DNA from: JBHJHP01 sp042219825 | Lineage (GTDB): Bacteria > Bacteroidota > Bacteroidia > Bacteroidales > UBA5342 | DNA length: 64,000 nucleotides | Reading direction: 5' to 3' | NCBI RefSeq assembly: GCF_042219825.1 | Contig: NZ_JBHJHQ010000002.1 | Location: forward strand, 372,001 to 436,000 | Shown here: positions 46,178-55,561 of the stretch, one piece after another | Position numbering within the stretch: position 1 is the stretch's first letter | Layout: each line of letters begins with the position of its first letter | The notes under the pieces: generated by a model | The model's input: the letters and a program-made list of their open reading frames with translations, nothing else | Told to the model about the DNA's origin: nothing | Databases searched by the model: none | Program-made: the position numbers and the translations under genes

Positions 46178-47662
46178 TTAATTAACACGTTCAATTTTCA
46201 ATCCTTTTGTAGAAATGTGTTTGCTGTTTTTTATCGTCAGTTCCGGGTTTCCGACTGTTTTAAGTGTTACATTATCAAATTTAATGCCATCTGCCCAGTT
46301 TATAATTCCTGTTTTTGCTGCAGAAAGCTTTATGTCGCTGAATGTGAAATTTTCGATGATGGATTTGTCAATGCCCTGTATGTTAAATGCTGAGCCTCTG
46401 ATGCTGTCTGCCTTAATGTTACTGACACTTACATTTCTGATATGGGGAATTCCTATTTCTTCAGGAACTTCCTGTAGCATGACTTTCCAGTGCGCAGGAA
46501 TGCTATCCATTTCTTTTTCCAGTTTTGCATAGCTGTACGCAGGGTTCCAGTTTACCGTTACACCGCAAAAATCGCGCACCCCAGTGGCTTTTACATTGGT
46601 CATAATAATATCTTCAATGCCTCCGCCACGTGTTTTTGCTGATTTCAGGTAAATGACATTATGAGAACCGATGGCTTTCATATTTTCCACAAATACATGC
46701 CTGATCCAACCGGATGTTTCACTTCCTATCACCAGTGCGCCACCGCCACGTCTTGCGATACAATCGTGAAAATAAACATATTCTGATGGTCTGTTTACAC
46801 GAATGCCATCCGCATCACGACCGGCTTTTACGCAGTAATTGTCATCGTTGCAATCTGTATCGCAATTCATAACTTCAATCTTGGACGATGAGTCAATGTC
46901 TACACCATCGGTACTGGGACCAAATCCGTCAATATTATTGCGAATGATGACTCCATCCACGGTTGCATATTCAGTGAAAAACAGGTGGACTGTCCAGAAA
47001 CCGGATTGTTTAATGGTAATGTCTTTAATGGTAACATCTTTACAGTTTGAGACTTCTATGGTACGTACTCTTTTACAGTCATAATCGGATGCCCAGCGTA
47101 ATCCTTTTGGCGTGTATTCATGGCGCAGGTTCCAGTAGCGTTCCCAGTGAATCATTCCCTGGGCATGCACCACGCCTTTTCCGGTTATGGCAACATTGTG
47201 CTGATCGAGTATGTTAATCACACCACATGGCCATTTCATTATGATACCGGCAACACGTGTGGTAATTTCAGGATAGTATTCCAGTCCGATTAAAGCGCGA
47301 AGTTCAACGCCTTCACCAATATTAAGATTCACATTATTCTTTACAAATAAAGCACCGGTATGGTATACGCCCGGATCAAAAACAACTGTGCCGCCTCCCT
47401 GGGCAGAACATGTGTCAATTGCTTTCTGAATGGCTTTGGTTGAAGCAATAAACTGGTTTTTAAACGCGCCGTAATCGTTAACTTTTATAACAATGGACTT
47501 ATCCGGAAACGTCCGGGCGCCTACGTCATTTGTCCAGTCTGGTCTCTTTATTTCGCTGGAAAATGAAACCGAAGTGAAAAAAATGAGAAGAAAAAACGTG
47601 AAAAGGTTTCTTACTGAGTTGTTGGTCATAGTATTTTTGGAAAATAAATTAATTGCATTCAT
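46178..47662 (-). CDS. GH28 polygalacturonase/rhamnogalacturonase-like
   Basis: 494 residues; ATG 47629 (MTNNSVRNLFTFFLLIFF) is the likely true start as it opens the signal peptide. A right-handed beta-helix carries GPSTDGVDIDSS and CNDDNYCVKAG, so D252, D273 and D274 match the catalytic acids of GH28 by spacing. The usual GHG motif reads GGGALVIGSE: the His is replaced by Gly. That loss is seen in some rhamnogalacturonase-like GH28 members as I recall, so activity on rhamnogalacturonan is possible. It heads the operon. Confidence 0.82.
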   Translation of the reverse strand: MNAINLFSKNTMTNNSVRNLFTFFLLIFFTSVSFSSEIKRPDWTNDVGARTFPDKSIVIKVNDYGAFKNQFIASTKAIQKAIDTCSAQGGGTVVFDPGVYHTGALFVKNNVNLNIGEGVELRALIGLEYYPEITTRVAGIIMKWPCGVINILDQHNVAITGKGVVHAQGMIHWERYWNLRHEYTPKGLRWASDYDCKRVRTIEVSNCKDVTIKDITIKQSGFWTVHLFFTEYATVDGVIIRNNIDGFGPSTDGVDIDSSSKIEVMNCDTDCNDDNYCVKAGRDADGIRVNRPSEYVYFHDCIARRGGGALVIGSETSGWIRHVFVENMKAIGSHNVIYLKSAKTRGGGIEDIIMTNVKATGVRDFCGVTVNWNPAYSYAKLEKEMDSIPAHWKVMLQEVPEEIGIPHIRNVSVSNIKADSIRGSAFNIQGIDKSIIENFTFSDIKLSAAKTGIINWADGIKFDNVTLKTVGNPELTIKNSKHISTKGLKIERVN

Positions 47663-48364
47663 CTTGATTCCGGGATGTTAGCCTGCTTAATTAATGGTCG
47701 TTTGAAATTTACCTCAAAATGGTTCGAATATACAAAAAAAATACATATTATTCCAGTGACAGAAAGTGTAAATAGTAAGGGCATTCCCTAAAGATTAGCA
47801 AGATAGTATTCAGGTTAGTGGTTTGTTATTAAGGCTTATATGGTAATTTAAAATATACGATGCTTTTATTCCATTTTTGTAAAAAATGACTTTTTATGCT
47901 TTGTAAAAAATTTAAAAAAATTGTTTAAAACAAATCCCCCTGTCTGGTTAAATATTGAATTATGGGTTAAATCCGGTCAATTAAAATTTTTAACAACCCC
48001 GGCATATCTACAGGAGGGGACTTTAGTCCTGATTTTTAAATTGCTATGAAACAATACTTTATATTTAATTTGAATTGATAACACACAAAGTTCTGATCTC
48101 TCCGGACATTAAAAACTGCAATTGTTCGAAAACAGATACAAAATGGTTCGTTTCAACGAGAATCATATCTGATCCTGATGTGTCTAGCGTTGTTAATATT
48201 AAATTAATAATAATTAACTGCCTGATAATCATTGCTTATAAGTGCTTGCCGGACAGATTTCTTTTGCTTTAAGTGTTTAAAAATTAATTTAATGTTAAAA
48301 AATATTCGATTTTGTAATGTTATTTTAAAAAAGATTTCTATCTTTATCACTCAAAAGTTGACCA
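47663..48364. other. Divergent intergenic region, 702 bases
   Basis: AT-rich spacer between the GH28 operon (minus) and the exopolysaccharide operon (plus). I see no convincing gene; a short open frame at 48075-48272 has no recognisable domain. A TATATTCG sequence read on the minus strand (47725-47732) resembles the -7 box for GH28. It should hold both promoters and their regulation, but no clear operator stands out. Confidence 0.5.
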
Positions 48365-50686
48365 ATGGTTAAATTTTTCAGAGCATACCTGTTATTACTG
48401 ATACTTACTTGTCCTGGCTTTATTTTAAGCGCTCAGGATAAGTTTGAATCTGTTCTTGAGCAGTCTATAACCAGGGTTAATCAATTGCTGGATTCCTCCA
48501 ATGTTTTTTTATTAACGAATACTGATAAGCCGGTAAGTAAGGACATTCCGGACTTTTTATTTCTATCCGGAAATAAAATGATTAAAAATAACAGTGATCT
48601 GGCAGAACAGTATTATGCATTAAAACAGAAATATTTAAAATCTGATTTAGGGATCCGGTTCACCGGAAACTATAATAATAACCTTAAGGGTGGTTTTGCT
48701 GCCGATGAAGATATTTACTACAATCAGCGTACTTATTTTGGATTGGAATGGAACATTATGGAAACCGGCACCATCGGAAACCGGAAGAAGCTGGCTTCCC
48801 TGGAAAATCAAAAGCAGATTGACCTTATTGAGCAAAAGGAAAAGAGCATAAAGCAGGAATATTTCTTTACACGTCAGTATATTACAGCTTCGTTTGTGAG
48901 CGCTCAGAATCCTTATCTGCAGCAGCGTCTTGAAGTACTTTGGGGGCTTTTTGATATTTATCAGGAATTATTTTATCTGAAACGTGTAGAGTGGGAACGT
49001 TTATTAAAGATAAAAGGAGAAATAAAAAAAGTGGAGCTTTTGTTAAAGCGTAATCAGCAGATTATTGAGAATGCCGGATTTGATAATAAAGAATTGCTGA
49101 ATGTTGAAGATTTGTCTGTTTTTGGGATCAATACGGATAATATTCTGAAAGGTATTCCCATGGAGGAATACGACAGCCTGAAATATGCCCTGAAAATTAA
49201 TAATCTTGATAATACTTATGATGATTACATGGATAACGTAAGTGTAAGACCGTATGTGCGTTATAATATGTATGATTTTTTAAGTACAACGGCCAGAAAA
49301 TATCCGTCTGCCGGGGTAACCTTAAACCTTCCGGTTTCAAAATCAACCGGTAAAAAGGAGCTTGTGAAAGTTGAGAGGCAGATACTGACAGATGAATACA
49401 ATCAGGAAAAAGATCAGGTGTATACCGATGTCCTGAATCTGACCCGCCTGTACGAAGAAAAAATCCAGGATTTTGTTTACCTGGTATATCAGAGAGATTT
49501 ACTGAAAGAACGGATCAGCAGGGAATTAAAAAAACGTGAGATCAATCTGCTGGGATTTAACGGAATAAAAGCACTCAGTTATTTTGATGAATTTCTGGAT
49601 TATGAAGCGGGTATTCTGGATAAGAAGAAAGATATATATCTGAGGTTGCTGGATGTAAGTTATGCCACCAAAGGCGAAGATCCGGTAAAATATCTCGATA
49701 AACTGGGTTATGACCTGTCGTATAAAAATTATCCCGGAACACGTTCTGTGTATTTGTGGTCAACCTTGTTTAACGTGATGAATAATGACCATCTTATTAC
49801 CTTTATGCGTGACCGCGAGATAGACCACGTACTAATATCATTGAGCCGTCTGAACGATGATGAAAAACTAAAAGACTTTATCCGGAAGGCAGATCGCTAT
49901 GGCATCCAGTCGATTGGCCTGATCGGGAATAATGATCTTGTAAATAAAACCCCCGAAGATGTAGCAGCTTATCTTGCGCCTTTTAAAGCGTATGGACTGA
50001 AAGCAATTCATCTGGATGTGGAACCACATAGTTTTGATGATTTTAAAACGCATGAGGAAAGCTATCTGGCTAAACTGATCTCTGTTTACAAAACAACAGC
50101 ACAATGGTGCCTTACCAACGGAATGGGATTGTCTGTTTCATTACCGTTTTATTATCCTGAAAATATTATTGAAGAGGCTTTTGGTATTTGTGATCAGGTT
50201 TACATTATGAATTATAATGCGAAGAATGAACACCAGTTGATAGAGCGTTTAAACGGATTTACAAAAGATAAATACAGGAATAAACTGGTTGTTTCCATTC
50301 GTCCTTCGGACTTTACAACCTTGCAGGATCTGGATTATACCTTGTTGCACATCATAAAAAACACAGGAATTCAGAACTATTGTTTCAGTGATTTGAGAGG
50401 ACTGAACCGGATGACATCTGATCTTGCAGACGAATCGGGCAGTGACCCGCATTATCAGCCGTACAGGGTTGAGTCTGGTGCGTTTAAAAACCAGGCGGAT
50501 GCTAAGGTGCTTTCAGCGAAACTTAAAAAACTTAATTTTGATGGTCAGGTAACCTGGAAAAGGAATGGAACATATTGTGTTGTTTTGGGCTATTTTAATA
50601 ACTTTGACGCAGCACAGAAAACATTGAATAACTTTTCGGAACGATGGCCGGATCTCCCAAAACCATGGATTTATATGGTTTATTAA
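48365..50686 (+). CDS. TolC-like outer-membrane protein fused to a TIM-barrel hydrolase and a SPOR domain
   Basis: 773 residues, signal peptide MVKFFRAYLLLLILTCPGFILSAQ. Residues about 25-450 look like an outer-membrane efflux protein (TolC type): long amphipathic helices (EQSITRVNQLLDSSN, LVKVERQILTDEYNQEKDQV) and barrel strands (GIRFTGNYNNNL, TYFGLEWNI, SAGVTLNLP). Residues about 456-685 form a TIM-barrel-like glycoside hydrolase domain with AIHLDVEPHS (D551, E553) and VYIMNYNA, as in GH18-like enzymes. Residues 698-773 are a SPOR domain (YRVESGAFKNQADA, YCVVLGYFNNFDAA). This three-part fusion could export, trim and anchor a polymer. First gene of a four-gene unit; the domain calls are by eye. 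Confidence 0.72.
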   Translation: MVKFFRAYLLLLILTCPGFILSAQDKFESVLEQSITRVNQLLDSSNVFLLTNTDKPVSKDIPDFLFLSGNKMIKNNSDLAEQYYALKQKYLKSDLGIRFTGNYNNNLKGGFAADEDIYYNQRTYFGLEWNIMETGTIGNRKKLASLENQKQIDLIEQKEKSIKQEYFFTRQYITASFVSAQNPYLQQRLEVLWGLFDIYQELFYLKRVEWERLLKIKGEIKKVELLLKRNQQIIENAGFDNKELLNVEDLSVFGINTDNILKGIPMEEYDSLKYALKINNLDNTYDDYMDNVSVRPYVRYNMYDFLSTTARKYPSAGVTLNLPVSKSTGKKELVKVERQILTDEYNQEKDQVYTDVLNLTRLYEEKIQDFVYLVYQRDLLKERISRELKKREINLLGFNGIKALSYFDEFLDYEAGILDKKKDIYLRLLDVSYATKGEDPVKYLDKLGYDLSYKNYPGTRSVYLWSTLFNVMNNDHLITFMRDREIDHVLISLSRLNDDEKLKDFIRKADRYGIQSIGLIGNNDLVNKTPEDVAAYLAPFKAYGLKAIHLDVEPHSFDDFKTHEESYLAKLISVYKTTAQWCLTNGMGLSVSLPFYYPENIIEEAFGICDQVYIMNYNAKNEHQLIERLNGFTKDKYRNKLVVSIRPSDFTTLQDLDYTLLHIIKNTGIQNYCFSDLRGLNRMTSDLADESGSDPHYQPYRVESGAFKNQADAKVLSAKLKKLNFDGQVTWKRNGTYCVVLGYFNNFDAAQKTLNNFSERWPDLPKPWIYMVY

Positions 50687-50696
50687 TCAGTCAGGC

Positions 50697-51749
50697 ATGA
50701 AGAAATTCTCATATAACAATAGAGGAAGCAGTTTGCGCAGCATCGCTGAGATAGAGATGAAAAAGCGCAAAAACTGGGACCGTATTATTTATCTTGTTAT
50801 ACTTTGGGCCATATTGGGCAGCCTTATCTTCTATGTGGGTAAAAAAACATTACTTGTATTCAGTTCTGGAGAACTGGTCACAGAAGGATTCAACGTTAAA
50901 TTTATGGAGGATGTTAAGGTATCGCGTTTTTATGTGAACCAGGACGATTTTGTAAATGTGGGTGATACCCTGTTTTATTTTACGCCCAGTGAGGATTATG
51001 ATACGTTGCAGGACGAGCAGGATAACTTTCTGGCTGATGACTGGTACAACCGTGAAATTATAAATACAGAAAAGTCTATCGGACTGAAAAATACACAGAT
51101 TCAGGAAAAGCAGAAGCAATACAGCAGTGCAAGAGCGGATCTGCGTAAGCTGGAAAAGGAAGTTTATCTCGATATTTCGAACCAGAGTGAGGTAGATAAG
51201 AAGAAAATTGTTGTAGACGGTATTTCCAGTGAAATATCGGGTCTGAAGAAAGAAGTTGAATACCTCGAAAATTATAAAAAGCAACTGGAGCAACGCATGG
51301 CCGAAAAAGGCGAGTTATTGCACCAGCGGAACCTGATGTCGCGTAATCTGTATTATACGTCTCCTGTGGCCGGAAAGGTAAATCTTATCCACAAGCGCCC
51401 GGGAGAGATAAATTACAAGGGGGAAATCGTTATGGAGGTTATTGATCCGAAAAATGTTACGATTGCGGCTTATGTAAAACAGTCAGATATTGGTGACTTT
51501 AAAATAGGGTCGAAGGTTAGGATAGAATTTCCCGGAGGAGAAATGTCAGCAGGCAAGGTCTCCTTTATAAGTTATACTGCCCAGGAAATGCCGCTGTATT
51601 TACAAAATCCGACCGATCCGAATAATATGCGGTTAAAGATAATTGTTGAGCCCTGGGACGAGGAGCACCGGAAGGAATGGCCGTTGCATTACAGTAATCT
51701 CGGAGTCAAGGTGTTTAAAACCAAACGTTTTCTTGATTTTTTGTTTTAA
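50697..51749 (+). CDS. HlyD-like membrane-fusion protein
   Basis: 350 residues: one transmembrane helix (about 30-50), a lipoyl-like half-motif (FMEDVKVSRFYVNQDDFVNVGDTLFYF), a coiled coil of about 100 residues (IQEKQKQYSSARADLRKLEKE...), the second lipoyl half (YYTSPVAGKVNLIHKRPGE) and a beta-barrel domain (AAYVKQSDIGDFKIGSKVRIEF). It resembles the adaptors of type I and Alg44-type polysaccharide secretion. It starts 10 bases after the TolC-like gene and would bridge the synthase at the inner membrane to the outer-membrane protein. Confidence 0.82.
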   Translation: MKKFSYNNRGSSLRSIAEIEMKKRKNWDRIIYLVILWAILGSLIFYVGKKTLLVFSSGELVTEGFNVKFMEDVKVSRFYVNQDDFVNVGDTLFYFTPSEDYDTLQDEQDNFLADDWYNREIINTEKSIGLKNTQIQEKQKQYSSARADLRKLEKEVYLDISNQSEVDKKKIVVDGISSEISGLKKEVEYLENYKKQLEQRMAEKGELLHQRNLMSRNLYYTSPVAGKVNLIHKRPGEINYKGEIVMEVIDPKNVTIAAYVKQSDIGDFKIGSKVRIEFPGGEMSAGKVSFISYTAQEMPLYLQNPTDPNNMRLKIIVEPWDEEHRKEWPLHYSNLGVKVFKTKRFLDFLF

Positions 51750-51752
51750 GCT

Positions 51753-53156
51753 ATGGGATCAAACGAACAAAATGCCATTTTATCAAATTCTGAAGGAAGA
51801 CTGATATTGCTGGTTGCCGATGCAGCCTCATTTAACCTTGCAGATATTGAGGATAACGCTGTTGATGCAGTGGCCATCGATTTGCATGTTGAGTTCACGT
51901 ATGAAACAGGTAAAGTCATAGAGCAGATCCGCACGAGCAACTCAAAGAAAACTTATCTGTCGCCGGTTTTCCTGTTTAATGATCCCGATGAAATACCCGA
52001 GCGTTACCTTGAGCTGACAGACGGAATAGTACGTTCTCCCAACGATCCCAAAGTGGGCATTATTTCAGAACGCATCAATAACAGCATTGATGAACTTCCG
52101 AATATTTCATTGCCGCCATATTCCACTCGCATCATAACCAAGGCTTTCCGGTTTCTGTATACCAGAAAGAGGGAGTTGAGACCCATTATAGATATTGGTA
52201 ACCTGTACGGTTATGTTTATCCATTCATAGATATTCATATTTCGAATGATCAGTCCGCACAGGAAATTCTGCCGTTGCTGGCGGATTCGGTTTCCGAGGG
52301 ATATTTATCCAGCACCTTTATGGACAGGGTTCATCTGTGCCCGGATTGTTTTTCGGTATATCACAACATTCGTGAATTGTGCCCCAGTTGTACCTCGGCC
52401 CAGTTAAAAGCCGAAAACATCATGCACCACTTTGTATGTGCCTATGTGGGACCCGAGAGCGACTTTATGGTAGAAGGATCACTGGTTTGTCCGAAATGCA
52501 AAAAAGTGTGCCGCCATATTGGTGTGGATTACGATAAACCCTCGGTTGCATACGAATGTCAGGATTGCAAACAGTTTTTCCAGGAGCCGGTTATGGAAGC
52601 GTTCTGCATGAACTGCAAATCGCACAATAAGCTGGAAGATCTGATGCCTTACGATATCCACTCATTTAAACTTACATCATTGGGTAAGGAGATCGCAAAA
52701 TCAGGCATCAGCAGCCCCACACTGAAAGACGAGACATTCTTCCCCGGATTTATTCCGTACAATATATTTACAACATATCTGCAATTCGAAATTGACAGGA
52801 CAAAACGGTACAGTTCGTGTACTATTGTTGGTTCAATCAACCTGAGGTTTACACAGGAAGATGTGTTGAGTAAACAACAGCTGAATAAACTGCAGTATGA
52901 AATATCAGAGATTATTTTAAAATCTTCGCCGCCATCATCCATATTTTCGTTTAAGAATAATACATTTATGTTCATTGTTCCGGATGAGTTCCAGTTTAAG
53001 ATTGAAAAACAGTTATCTGAAAATGTGGATTCCCTGTCAAAAGTTATTGACAGTAACGATACTTACAAGGGCAGGATATTAACCGGTTTTAAAATTCACG
53101 AAATAGAAGAAGATGATACGGTAGATGTCATCGTGAATGAGATGTTATCATCGTAG
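51753..53156 (+). CDS. TackOD1 zinc-ribbon signalling protein
   Basis: 467 residues, no signal peptide. The N-terminal 110 residues look like a degenerate receiver (VDAVAIDLHVE, TYLSPVFLFND, ELTDGIV). Residues about 190-295 match the TackOD1 domain: CxxC pairs at 196/199, 210/213, 246/249, 269/272 and 285/288, plus HH at 225/226 and the RHIGVDYDKP element. The C-terminal 150 residues resemble a GGDEF fold without the GGDEF signature (FTTYLQFEIDRTKRY). TackOD1 is described as a signal-output domain in archaea and bacteria. Here it probably senses or controls the exopolysaccharide synthase next to it. Confidence 0.75.
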   Translation: MGSNEQNAILSNSEGRLILLVADAASFNLADIEDNAVDAVAIDLHVEFTYETGKVIEQIRTSNSKKTYLSPVFLFNDPDEIPERYLELTDGIVRSPNDPKVGIISERINNSIDELPNISLPPYSTRIITKAFRFLYTRKRELRPIIDIGNLYGYVYPFIDIHISNDQSAQEILPLLADSVSEGYLSSTFMDRVHLCPDCFSVYHNIRELCPSCTSAQLKAENIMHHFVCAYVGPESDFMVEGSLVCPKCKKVCRHIGVDYDKPSVAYECQDCKQFFQEPVMEAFCMNCKSHNKLEDLMPYDIHSFKLTSLGKEIAKSGISSPTLKDETFFPGFIPYNIFTTYLQFEIDRTKRYSSCTIVGSINLRFTQEDVLSKQQLNKLQYEISEIILKSSPPSSIFSFKNNTFMFIVPDEFQFKIEKQLSENVDSLSKVIDSNDTYKGRILTGFKIHEIEEDDTVDVIVNEMLSS

Positions 53157-53159
53157 CCT

Positions 53160-54467
53160 ATGACAACACTTTGGGACAACTTTTTTGAATACTGGTATAA
53201 TATGGGCTTTGAAAAGATAGTCCGGTTATTCTGGTATTTCTTCTTTCTGGAAGTCCCGCGATATATCTTTTTTGAAATTGTTGTTCTGTTGATTTTTGTG
53301 TTGGGCAAGAAACGCCGGAACCGGAAATTTGATATGGCCAAAAACAAGTTGTGGCTCGATAATCCTTTGGTTTCCATTATTGTTCCGGGTAAAAATGAAG
53401 GAAAGCACATTTATAAGCTTGTACTGAGCTTAAAGGAACAAACCTGGCAGAACTATGAGCTGATTATAATCGATGACGGATCCAGCGATGATACGCCTAC
53501 CATTTGCCGGAATCTTGAGAAGCAGAAAATGATAGACCGTTTTCTGCGGAACGAAAATCGCGGCGGAAAGGCCAGTGCTGCTAATTTCGGCTTGCGGTAT
53601 ACCAAAGGGAAGTATATCGTTCATCTGGACGCTGACTGTAGCATGGACCGCGATGCCATTGAGCAGGTGCTGTTGCCGTTTTATATTGACCCCAAGGTTA
53701 AAGCCGTGGGGGGGAACGTAAAGGTTCGTAATCATAACGAAAACGTGCTGACCACCCTGGAAGCCATTGAATATTTGTTTACCATATCCATGGGACGAAT
53801 TGTAACCTCGTTCCTGGGTATCTATAAAATTGTTTCCGGTGCGTTTGGTGCTTTCGATCGTGAGGTAATCTCATCTCTTGGCGGTTGGGATATCGGACCG
53901 GGTCTGGATGGTGACATTACCGTGAAAGTGCGGAAAAGAGGGTATAAAATTGCGTTTGCTGATCGTGCGGTTTGTCTGACCAGCGTCCCCAATACGCCAT
54001 GGAAGCTTACAAAACAACGATTGCGCTGGTCAAAATCATTGGTGCGGTTCCGGCTCAGAAAACATTTTGATGTATTACTGCCGCAGGGCAATTTTAATTT
54101 TCTGAACTTCTTTGCCAGCTTTGAAAATATTTTCTTCAACCTGGTTATGGACTTTCTTTGGTTTTACTACATCATCGGACTGATTATAACCAACATTGAA
54201 TTTTTTTGGCAGATCTTCTTTTTCAAACTGTTCCTGTACATCATTAAGAACTTTATTCAATTTGCTGTTGCCATGGGCTTTTCGGAACGTAAAAGCGAGG
54301 AGTGGAAATACTGGATCTATGTGCCCTTAATGTTTTTCTATGTGGGTGTGTTTATGCGCATTGTCCGAACCTTTGCTTACGTACTGGAGATGTTCTGGTA
54401 TTCGTCCTACAAAGATCCGTGGAACCCGGCCAAATCATCCCGCCAGGCCAGGGATATGGGGATATAA
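53160..54467 (+). CDS. Family 2 processive glycosyltransferase (polysaccharide synthase)
   Basis: 435 residues with N-terminal hydrophobic helices and several C-terminal ones (about 310-400). GT2 motifs are complete: DDGSSDDT (D105), HLDADC (D157, D159), PGLDGDIT at the position of the TED motif (D250/D252), and QRLRW (286-290), the signature of processive synthases such as cellulose, PNAG and hyaluronan synthases. It ends a unit in which all gaps are 3-10 bases, with export genes first. The polymer is unknown. Confidence 0.88.
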   Translation: MTTLWDNFFEYWYNMGFEKIVRLFWYFFFLEVPRYIFFEIVVLLIFVLGKKRRNRKFDMAKNKLWLDNPLVSIIVPGKNEGKHIYKLVLSLKEQTWQNYELIIIDDGSSDDTPTICRNLEKQKMIDRFLRNENRGGKASAANFGLRYTKGKYIVHLDADCSMDRDAIEQVLLPFYIDPKVKAVGGNVKVRNHNENVLTTLEAIEYLFTISMGRIVTSFLGIYKIVSGAFGAFDREVISSLGGWDIGPGLDGDITVKVRKRGYKIAFADRAVCLTSVPNTPWKLTKQRLRWSKSLVRFRLRKHFDVLLPQGNFNFLNFFASFENIFFNLVMDFLWFYYIIGLIITNIEFFWQIFFFKLFLYIIKNFIQFAVAMGFSERKSEEWKYWIYVPLMFFYVGVFMRIVRTFAYVLEMFWYSSYKDPWNPAKSSRQARDMGI

Positions 54468-54570
54468 TCCGATGGCAGTATTTTATGTATGATGCTGTGC
54501 AATACTAAATTATAAGTCAGGTTTTAGTGGATATAAATTGAATTGGCAAATAGTTGGTTCTACTTTAGAT

Positions 54571-55428
54571 TCATTGATCTATTGTAGTTATTTTGAAACT
54601 GTTGACTAAACTCTTTCGAATTATATTTTGAGGCATTTGATAATATTGTTTCTCTGTATATTTCATTTTTGTGTTTTTATTGGTGAGCGTAATGCCCGGT
54701 GATGTTTCAGTTATAAGAGCCATGCATATTTGATTGGGTTTGTCAAGTACTATAACAGACAATTCAGAAGCAATTAATGGATCATAAGCGTTGATTAGAA
54801 TTGCTGTAGTATCGTTTGGATCATCAAAAAATTCAAAGTACTCGGAAAGAGAATCAAAAACTTTAACTGAATTACCAATCCGGAATGTTAAAATGGCATT
54901 TTTTGTCTTATTCTCAGAGGTGAAATCCAATTGTAGATAATATCCCTCTCTTTCTTCATAGCTTATGATGAAAAAGACCAGGGTTGTATCATCCTCGTAT
55001 TCACGATTGAAGTTTGAAAATTTATCTTTATAATATTCCTTTCCGTTTGAGTAATCATTAATGGGATATTCAAACAGATGGTTAACAGATTGAACATTCA
55101 CTAAAATATTCTCAGATACGCCATTACTTATGGCTGTGATAGTAGTTTTGCCAACATGCTCACCAATGACATTATCACCACTAATTGACGCAATAAACTG
55201 ATTATCAATGTTATAATAAATTTCATAGTCTGATTGTGCTCCGGTGAAGACAGAATCATTATAACTGACTGAAATCTCAGAGTTTGATATGCGTAATCCA
55301 ACAGGTTCATCGGGCTCAGAATCACATGATATAAATGCCAGAAGTGAACCGAACAATAATAGCGGGAGATAATTTTTTAAAAGTCTCTGTGTTATAATTG
55401 TAAAAGGGCGCAGAAAAAAGCTGTTCAT
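54571..55428 (-). CDS. Lipoprotein with bacterial Ig-like (Big2) domain
   Basis: 285 residues, lipobox AFISCDS (Cys 35 or nearby) after a hydrophobic stretch. Residues about 45-115 read as a Big2-type domain (LRISNSEISVSYNDSVFTG, NQFIASISGDNVIGEHVGKTTITAIS). The rest is unrecognised. It is on the opposite strand to the exopolysaccharide operon and probably unrelated. Confidence 0.55.
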   Translation of the reverse strand: MNSFFLRPFTIITQRLLKNYLPLLLFGSLLAFISCDSEPDEPVGLRISNSEISVSYNDSVFTGAQSDYEIYYNIDNQFIASISGDNVIGEHVGKTTITAISNGVSENILVNVQSVNHLFEYPINDYSNGKEYYKDKFSNFNREYEDDTTLVFFIISYEEREGYYLQLDFTSENKTKNAILTFRIGNSVKVFDSLSEYFEFFDDPNDTTAILINAYDPLIASELSVIVLDKPNQICMALITETSPGITLTNKNTKMKYTEKQYYQMPQNIIRKSLVNSFKITTIDQ

Positions 55429-55561
55429 AGTTTTGGGTTATTTAATTTTTGAAGGAAGCAATACTTATCAGATAAATTTTAACCAGGTTAATTTGGTAGT
55501 AAAAGTAAATAAATAATTGGCTAAAAGCAAGAAGTGTAAGTGGAGAGAAGCAAAATAGGGT

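Noticed and set aside
48075..48272. 65-residue open frame before the exopolysaccharide operon
   Set aside because: No domain, no good start context and unusual composition for this genome; the region is AT-rich non-coding DNA.
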